This document shows, in pieces, positions 32,595 through 38,008 of a stretch of 38,008 bases of DNA. Each line of letters starts with the position of its first letter. Position 1 is the first letter of the stretch. This DNA comes from Bradyrhizobium sp. (GTDB lineage Bacteria > Pseudomonadota > Alphaproteobacteria > Rhizobiales > Xanthobacteraceae): NCBI RefSeq assembly GCF_019242285.1, contig NZ_JAFAVV010000743.1, positions 1 to 38,008 of the forward strand, read 5' to 3'. The position numbers were made by a program, and so were the translations under genes. Under the pieces are notes generated by a model. It saw only the letters and a program-made list of their open reading frames with translations. It was not told where the DNA came from and made no database searches.

Positions 32595-33953
32595 GTGAAA
32601 ACTGGAGATGATGAGGACAGGCCGGAAGGTTCCACCGGGGATCGCGCGACGTCAACGCACGTTGAACTGACGGTCGGCATCGTAACGTGCAGTAGCGGCA
32701 GCTCCTCATATTTCGGAAAGGTAATAGCCAATGGAATCAAGCTTGGTCTTTCCGACTTTTCAGTTCGCAGTTTCGGATGCCTGATTCGGACTGAGCAGTG
32801 TGATGACGAGGGAGATCAACGAAAGGCTCTGTCGGCCGTTTCGCTCCTGGTCGATAAAGGGGCGGCGGTCATAATAGGGCCGTGCGAGAGCCACACTGCG
32901 GCTACGGCCATCGAGTTTGCGGCCAAGGCGAACATACCTGTCATCAGCCCATCTGCAACGGCGTCCTTCCTTACGGAGCAGAACAACCCATGGTTCTTTC
33001 GTGCCACTCCATCCGACGCGCAGAAAGCCGAACGACTAGCTCGACTGATAGCGATTCGCCATCCACATGGACCCATCATCGTATTGCATGAATCGGAGGC
33101 GCCTGGCGTGGGGCGAAGCGATGGCACCTTGTGCGGTGACAGTTTGGCTCGGGACATGCGGCGATACTTATCAGCGTTTGGACAAGTATACACCTTGGTG
33201 CCTTACGACCGAAAGCTTGAAGATGCGCAATTGAAAACGTCGATCATCCAGAGTCTGCATGGGCGAGCCTTCGTGGGCCTTGTCATTTTGGGAAGAAGCT
33301 CTGACACACTTCGCATCAGTCAAGTGGTGCGCGACCTATACGGCGAGTGTCCGATATATCTGATCTCGCCCGGCAAGGAGATGTTTTCGCAAGCGCGCTT
33401 CGAAAATGTCTATGCGGTAACCGACACCGTCGTCGAAACGGTATCCGACGATGCGATCGAGCGATTCCGCGCCAGATACGGTAACGAGTATCCGGGGACG
33501 GCAAAGCGGGAGGCGATAGATCAGTACGCAACGTTTGGCTACGACACGGCCAATATCGTGGGGAACGCCATCATTCTAGCCGCAAGCAGAGGACTCTCGA
33601 GCGTGGTCTCGGAACAGCGGTTGGCAATCCGGAAAGCGATAGCGGAAACGCCAAATGAGCGCAGGGGCTTGATGTCGGACGGTGGATTTACGAGACAGAA
33701 CGAGCTCTTGAGTCGCCCGCATGTTCAACGTCTTTCAAACAGAAGATGGGAACAATTGTCGTTTGACGAAGCCATCAAATCCGAGGTGTACGAGGGAACC
33801 GGAAGGTGGGTTACCGTCCATAAGATATTCAAAGCCGCCAAACATAATTTGGATTCGGCCGAGAAGAATTTTGCTGTCCGAATTTTAAATCTGATAGGTT
33901 ATGTCGCGACGGGCATTCTTGCTTTGATTGGCATCTACCATTTCTTGTTCTAG
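32595..33953 (+). CDS. Periplasmic-binding-protein-fold receptor with C-terminal membrane anchor, no signal peptide
   Basis: A 452-residue protein. Residues about 20-350 have the LivJ / Peripla_BP_6 pattern: TVGIVTCSSGSSSYFGKVIA, then VDKGAAVIIGPCESHTAATA, IPVISPSATASFLTEQ and IYLISPGKEMF. After a charged linker a single hydrophobic segment ends the protein (LNLIGYVATGILALIGIYHFLF). There is no N-terminal signal peptide: the start GTG at 32595 (GGAGG, 6 bases upstream) gives a hydrophilic, acidic N-terminus, and longer frames are no better. This is therefore likely a tail-anchored protein with its ligand-binding fold in the cytoplasm, the opposite of normal transport receptors. It forms a two-gene unit with the radical SAM enzyme. 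Confidence 0.8.
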   Translation: MKTGDDEDRPEGSTGDRATSTHVELTVGIVTCSSGSSSYFGKVIANGIKLGLSDFSVRSFGCLIRTEQCDDEGDQRKALSAVSLLVDKGAAVIIGPCESHTAATAIEFAAKANIPVISPSATASFLTEQNNPWFFRATPSDAQKAERLARLIAIRHPHGPIIVLHESEAPGVGRSDGTLCGDSLARDMRRYLSAFGQVYTLVPYDRKLEDAQLKTSIIQSLHGRAFVGLVILGRSSDTLRISQVVRDLYGECPIYLISPGKEMFSQARFENVYAVTDTVVETVSDDAIERFRARYGNEYPGTAKREAIDQYATFGYDTANIVGNAIILAASRGLSSVVSEQRLAIRKAIAETPNERRGLMSDGGFTRQNELLSRPHVQRLSNRRWEQLSFDEAIKSEVYEGTGRWVTVHKIFKAAKHNLDSAEKNFAVRILNLIGYVATGILALIGIYHFLF

Positions 33954-34460
33954 AAATTGCCGAGAGCCGGACTCAACTGGGCCGTATGCGACAAGAGCGG
34001 CGAAGTGAACAGCAGCCAAGGAGCTGCGTAAGCCGCCGGCGACGCCTTGCCGATGAGGACCGGACCGGACGCCATTGTCCCTGGGTTGAATCATATCATA
34101 CCGGGCCCGGACCAGGTGTGATGATCGATGGCGATTGATGTCGCCGCGGTTCATCGATGCTCCAAGACGACGATCGTTCTGGATCTATTCACCTTTCAAC
34201 CAGCTCGTGATTTGACCGCCGCCTCCCGCGACAGCAATCTCGACGATCAGTCCCGCAAGCCAGCCAGACTTGGTGCTTCGGGACCGCCCGCCGGGCTGAT
34301 CATCTAGGCTTATTCCAAGACATTTCCGACAGGTGCCGCGATAGCGCGCGGACCAACCGCTACGCTTGCGCGGTCGGTGAAAAACTGAATGATCTGGGTT
34401 CCGGTACGTCGATCGGCTCGCGACGGCACCGGAGCGGCCGTTTCCTTGGAGTAATTGGGC
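33954..34460. other. Intergenic region between island and kinase pair
   Basis: About 500 bases without a gene I can support. A minus-strand frame ending at 34185 reads LIVEIAVAGGGGQITSWLKG at its C-terminus, possibly a decayed gene end, but it has no plausible start of its own. Bases 34364-34460 are duplicated before the second kinase gene (36186-36282) and include a shared GAAAAACTGAATGATCTG block that may belong to the promoter. Confidence 0.45.
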
Positions 34461-36062
34461 ATGTCGACGCTTCTCCCGCATGGCGCGTGCCTCTCGTGGA
34501 AGCCGGAATTGATCTGGCTGAACGTGGTATCCGATGCGCTGCTTGCCTGTGCGTTCTTCTCGATCGCCTTCGTTTTCGCTCTCATGGTGTGGCGGCGCCG
34601 GCGCGAGATGCTGTTGAGGTTCAACCTCCTGCTCGGCGGATTCGCGGTGTTCAGCGCGTTGGGCGGCTTAAGTCGTCTGCTCGCGGTCGTCACGATGTGG
34701 GTGCCGGCCTACGGCCTCGAGGCCGCCGTCAAGGGCGTGCAGGTGCCGACCTCGGCCGCGATGGCGGCGGCGCTTTTCGGGCTGCTGCCGTACATGCTGG
34801 TGATGCCGACCCGGGTCCAGCTCCTGCAGGCCTATGCGGCGCTGGAGGAGGAGACCAGGGAGCGCCGCAAGGCCGAAGCCATGGTCAGGCGCTTCCAGGA
34901 GATCGAGGCCAACGAGGCCCAGGTCCGGCAGGCGCAGAAGATGGAGGCGATCGGCCAGCTCACCGGCGGCATCGCCCACGACTTCAACAACATCCTGACC
35001 GTGATCACCGGCTCGATCGAGATCCTCGCTGACGCGGTGAAAGACAAGCCGCTCCTGCTCCAGATCACCAACATGATCGGCGCCGCCGCCGCGAGAGGCG
35101 CTGATCTTACCCGGCATCTGCTGGCTTTCGGCCGCCGCCAGCCGCTGCAGCCGCGCGCGACCGACGTCAACGCCCTCGTCGTCGACGCCGCACGGCTGCT
35201 GCGGCCGACGCTCGGCGAGCAGATCGAGATCGATTCGATGCTGGCGCATGATGCCGCCGCGGCGCTGATCGACCCGAGCCAGCTCTCGACCGCGATCCTC
35301 AACCTCGCGCTGAACGCGCGTGACGCGATGCCAGACGGCGGCAAGCTGACCCTGGAAACCCGGAACGCCGTGCTCGACGAGGACTATGCCGCGATGAATC
35401 CGGAGGCCAAGCTGGGCAACTACGTCATGATCGCGGTCAGCGATACGGGCGGGGGAATTCCCCGCGGTCTGCTCGAAAAGGTGTTCGAGCCGTTCTTCAC
35501 CACCAAGGAGGTCGGAAAGGGGTCCGGGCTCGGACTCAGCATGGTCTACGGCTTCGTCAAGCAGTCCGACGGCCACGTCAAGATCTACAGCGAGGAAGGT
35601 CACGGCACCACGGTCAAGCTCTATCTGCCGCAAGCCGTGCGCAAGGCCGATCCCGTGGTGGTCAGCGACGCCGATCCCGACTCGATCGAGCACGGCGATG
35701 AGTCCATCCTGATCGTCGAAGACGACGCGCTGGTCCGCGATTATGTCGTGACGCAGGTCCAGCGTCTCGGTTACGAGACGCTCTCGGCCAGCAACGCCGC
35801 CGAGGCACTGGCCATCATCGATGGGCCCGCGCACATCGATCTGTTGTTCACCGACGTCATCATGCCCGGCGGCATGAACGGCCGCCAGCTCGCGATCGAG
35901 GCCTCGAGGCGGCGTCCCGGCCTCAAAGTGCTCTACACCTCCGGCTACACCGAGAATGCCATCGTGCATCATGGCCGGCTCGACGCCGGCGTGCTGCTGC
36001 TGGCGAAACCCTATGTCACCGCCGATCTGGCGCGGATGATCCGGATCGCGCTGGCGTCGTGA
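34461..36062 (+). CDS. Hybrid histidine kinase with ethylene-receptor-like sensor, metal ligands lost
   Basis: A 533-residue membrane hybrid kinase. Residues 1-115 match the three-helix sensor of plant ETR1 and bacterial relatives: LPHGACLSWKPELIW, SDALLACAFFSI, and TMWVPAYGLEAAVKG. Asp25 and Ile35 of ETR1 numbering are kept, Tyr32 is Phe and Pro36 is Ala. The copper ligands Cys and His (C-x3-H) are replaced by Gly68 and Arg72. A coiled coil leads to the HisKA domain with His173 (GGIAHDFNN) and intact N, G1, F and G2 boxes (NLALNARDAMPDGG, DTGGGIP, FEPFFTTK, GKGSGLGLS). A receiver domain has phospho-Asp465. The ATG at 34461 follows GGAG with 10 bases of spacing. It is paralogous to the next gene. 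Confidence 0.88.
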   Translation: MSTLLPHGACLSWKPELIWLNVVSDALLACAFFSIAFVFALMVWRRRREMLLRFNLLLGGFAVFSALGGLSRLLAVVTMWVPAYGLEAAVKGVQVPTSAAMAAALFGLLPYMLVMPTRVQLLQAYAALEEETRERRKAEAMVRRFQEIEANEAQVRQAQKMEAIGQLTGGIAHDFNNILTVITGSIEILADAVKDKPLLLQITNMIGAAAARGADLTRHLLAFGRRQPLQPRATDVNALVVDAARLLRPTLGEQIEIDSMLAHDAAAALIDPSQLSTAILNLALNARDAMPDGGKLTLETRNAVLDEDYAAMNPEAKLGNYVMIAVSDTGGGIPRGLLEKVFEPFFTTKEVGKGSGLGLSMVYGFVKQSDGHVKIYSEEGHGTTVKLYLPQAVRKADPVVVSDADPDSIEHGDESILIVEDDALVRDYVVTQVQRLGYETLSASNAAEALAIIDGPAHIDLLFTDVIMPGGMNGRQLAIEASRRRPGLKVLYTSGYTENAIVHHGRLDAGVLLLAKPYVTADLARMIRIALAS

Positions 36063-36282
36063 CGGCCGACGACCGGCGTGCCGTCAGCGCTCGATCACGG
36101 GTCGCCTGCTCGGTGTCGCTTCAGACACCCTCCCCGCCAAATTCTCCTTCGGCGTCTGACGAAGCAGAGCGCCGGATGGCCGTTGCGCTTGCGCGGTGGC
36201 CGAAAAACTGAATGATCTGCCGTATTCTTTCCCGGTGCGTCGCGACGGCGCCGGAGCGGCCGTTTCCTTGGAGATATTGGGT
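36063..36282 (+). promoter_or_regulatory. Leader between the two kinases, duplicated from upstream of the first
   Basis: From about 36186 this gap matches 34364-34460. Shared blocks are GCTTGCGCGGT, GAAAAACTGAATGATCT, and GGAGCGGCCGTTTCCTTGGA just before the start codon. The duplication that made the gene pair therefore included about 95 bases of leader, and the second gene may have its own promoter. Confidence 0.55.
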
Positions 36283-37881
36283 ATGTCGACGCTTCTCCCG
36301 CATGGCGCCTGCCTGTCGTGGCAGCCCACATTGATCTGGCTGAATGCCGTTTCCGACGCCACGGTCGCCGCCGCCTTCCTCGCGATCGCCTACGTCCTTG
36401 CATTCTTCGTTTGGCGCCGGCGCAACGAGACGCTGTTCATGTTCCGCGCCATCTTCCTCGGCTACGCTCTCTTCGTCGCCATCTGCTGCGTGAGCCACCT
36501 GATGTCGATCCTCACGCTCTGGGTGCCTGCCTATGGCATCGAGACCGCCGTCAAGGGCGCGCTGGCGCCGATCTCGGCCACGATCGCGGCCGCGCTGCTC
36601 TTGATGCTGCCGCGGCTTCTCACGATGCCGACCCGCGTCCAGCTCCTGCAGGCCTATGCGGCGCTCGAGGAGGAGACCAGGGAACGCCGCAAAGCCGAGG
36701 CCATGGTCAAGCGCTTCCAGGAGATCGAGGCCAACGAGGCGCAGATCCGGCAGGCGCAGAAGATGGAAGCCGTCGGCCAGCTCACCGGCGGCATCGCGCA
36801 TGACTTCAACAACATCCTGACCGTGATCACCGGCTCGATCGAGATCCTCGGCGATGCGGTGAAGGACAACCCGCTCCTCAACCAGATCACCAACATGATC
36901 AGCGCGGCCGCCGCGCGGGGCGCCGACCTCACCCGGCATCTGCTGGCCTTCGCGCGCCGGCAACCGCTGCAGCCGCGTTCGACCGACGTCAACGCGCTGG
37001 TCGTCGACGCCGCGCGGCTGCTGCGACCGACGCTCGGCGAGCAGGTCGAGATCGATTCGATGCTGGCGCATGACGCAGCGCCGGCCCTGATCGATCCGAG
37101 CCAGCTCTCGACCGCGATCCTGAACCTCGCATTGAACGCGCGCGACGCCATGCCCGATGGCGGCAAGCTGACGCTGGAGACGCGGAACGTCGTGCTCGAC
37201 GAGCACTATGCCGCCATGAATTCCGAGGTGAAGCCCGGAAACTACGTCATGATCGCGGTGAGCGACACCGGAGCGGGCATTCCCGGCAACCTGCTCGACA
37301 AGGTGTTCGAGCCGTTCTTCACCACCAAGGATGTCGGAAAGGGATCAGGACTCGGGCTCAGCATGGTCTACGGCTTCGTCAAACAGTCCGACGGCCACAT
37401 CAAGATCTACAGCGAGGAAGGCCACGGCACCACGGTGAAGCTGTATCTACCCGAGGCCGTTCGCAAGCCCGACATCGTAGACGTCGAGGCCGATCCCTAC
37501 GCGATCGAGTACGGCGATGAATCCATCCTGATCGTCGAGGACGACGCCCTGGTCCGCGACTATGTCGTGACGCAGGTTGAGCGTCTCGGCTACGAGACGC
37601 TCTCTGCCAGCAACGCCGCCGAAGCGCTCGCCATGATCGACGGCCCTCCGCACATCGACCTCTTGTTCACCGACGTCATCATGCCCGGCGGCATGAACGG
37701 CCGCCAGCTCGCAACCGAGGCGCTGAAGCGGCGTCCCGGGCTCAAGGTGCTGTTCACGTCGGGCTATACCGAGAACGCCATCGTGCATCACGGCCGGCTC
37801 GACGCCGGCGTGCTGCTGCTGGCAAAACCCTATGTCAGCGCCGATCTGGCGCGGATGATCCGGACCGCGCTGACGTCGTGA
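36283..37881 (+). CDS. Hybrid histidine kinase with ethylene-receptor-like sensor, copper ligands kept
   Basis: A 532-residue paralogue of the preceding gene with the same order: three-helix sensor (1-115), coiled coil, HisKA with His173, ATPase with intact N/G/F boxes, and receiver with phospho-Asp464. The sensor reads LPHGACLSWQPTLIW, SDATVAAAFLAI, then AICCVSHLMSILTLWVPAYG. Cys68 and His72 are spaced as Cys65 and His69 of ETR1, which bind Cu(I) and ethylene. Asp25 and Ile35 are also kept, while Tyr32 is Phe and Pro36 is Ala. It could sense ethylene, another small molecule, or copper. The GAF domain of plant receptors is absent. An in-frame longer start (36196) would read through the duplicated leader and is not used. 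Confidence 0.88.
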   Translation: MSTLLPHGACLSWQPTLIWLNAVSDATVAAAFLAIAYVLAFFVWRRRNETLFMFRAIFLGYALFVAICCVSHLMSILTLWVPAYGIETAVKGALAPISATIAAALLLMLPRLLTMPTRVQLLQAYAALEEETRERRKAEAMVKRFQEIEANEAQIRQAQKMEAVGQLTGGIAHDFNNILTVITGSIEILGDAVKDNPLLNQITNMISAAAARGADLTRHLLAFARRQPLQPRSTDVNALVVDAARLLRPTLGEQVEIDSMLAHDAAPALIDPSQLSTAILNLALNARDAMPDGGKLTLETRNVVLDEHYAAMNSEVKPGNYVMIAVSDTGAGIPGNLLDKVFEPFFTTKDVGKGSGLGLSMVYGFVKQSDGHIKIYSEEGHGTTVKLYLPEAVRKPDIVDVEADPYAIEYGDESILIVEDDALVRDYVVTQVERLGYETLSASNAAEALAMIDGPPHIDLLFTDVIMPGGMNGRQLATEALKRRPGLKVLFTSGYTENAIVHHGRLDAGVLLLAKPYVSADLARMIRTALTS

Positions 37882-38008
37882 AGGTCCGGTTGGTTGATCC
37901 ACTTCCGTCGCGGGTGAACGGGAAATTCTTCGGCGTCTCTTGACCAGGGGAATCAGCCGAGTGACGTTCACGCCGTCTCGCCTGCGAAGGCGCGCCGGCG
38001 CGGGAAAC

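Noticed and set aside
34185..34481. Minus-strand frame ending in LIVEIAVAGGGGQITSWLKG.
   Set aside because: The end looks protein-like, but the start lies antisense to the first kinase leader and no own start is visible. At most a gene remnant.

Overview
The window looks like chromosomal DNA of a high-GC alphaproteobacterium of the Bradyrhizobium / Rhodopseudomonas type. Supporting signs are FlbT beside a flagellin gene, CtrA-like and EcfG-like promoter motifs, a Bug-type receptor, and an intergenic palindromic repeat that I remember from Bradyrhizobium genomes. The genus is inferred from gene content and was not tested by alignment.

Layout. 1-12 kb is a flagellar region: the 5' end of a flagellin gene (minus) divergent from flbT (plus), then a long minus-strand block reading flgE, flgK, flgL and four tightly coupled non-structural genes (glycosyltransferase-like protein, PLP enzyme, RimK-like ATP-grasp ligase, PLP decarboxylase). 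A sigma-54 promoter match precedes flgE. One exact and one near CtrA box lie by flbT and by the glycosyltransferase gene. 12-16 kb holds housekeeping and stress genes: exported MsrB, an FAD amine oxidoreductase, SixA, and a UspA/membrane-protein pair. 16-19 kb is a small catabolic locus: Bug receptor, RidA and LigI-like hydrolase, divergent from an IclR regulator with a palindrome between them. 19-25 kb carries a cupin, two small membrane proteins, an MHYT-GGDEF-EAL protein, a DHA2 drug exporter and a YciE-type ferritin-like protein. 25-30.7 kb carries a YbhN-like membrane protein, a large secreted SGNH hydrolase, a LivK-type binding protein with a tandem repeat in its signal peptide, and a tiny exported His/Tyr-rich protein.

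30.7-34.4 kb is an AT-richer island with different codon use. It holds only two genes: a B12-binding radical SAM enzyme, and a periplasmic-binding-protein-fold receptor with no signal peptide but a C-terminal membrane anchor. 34.4-37.9 kb holds two tandem paralogous hybrid histidine kinases whose N-terminal membrane domain matches the ethylene-receptor (ETR1) sensor. The second keeps the Cys/His copper ligands and the first has lost both.

The strongest candidates for something undescribed are the paired ethylene-receptor-like kinases, the four-gene modification-like operon inside the flagellar locus, and the radical SAM / tail-anchored receptor island.
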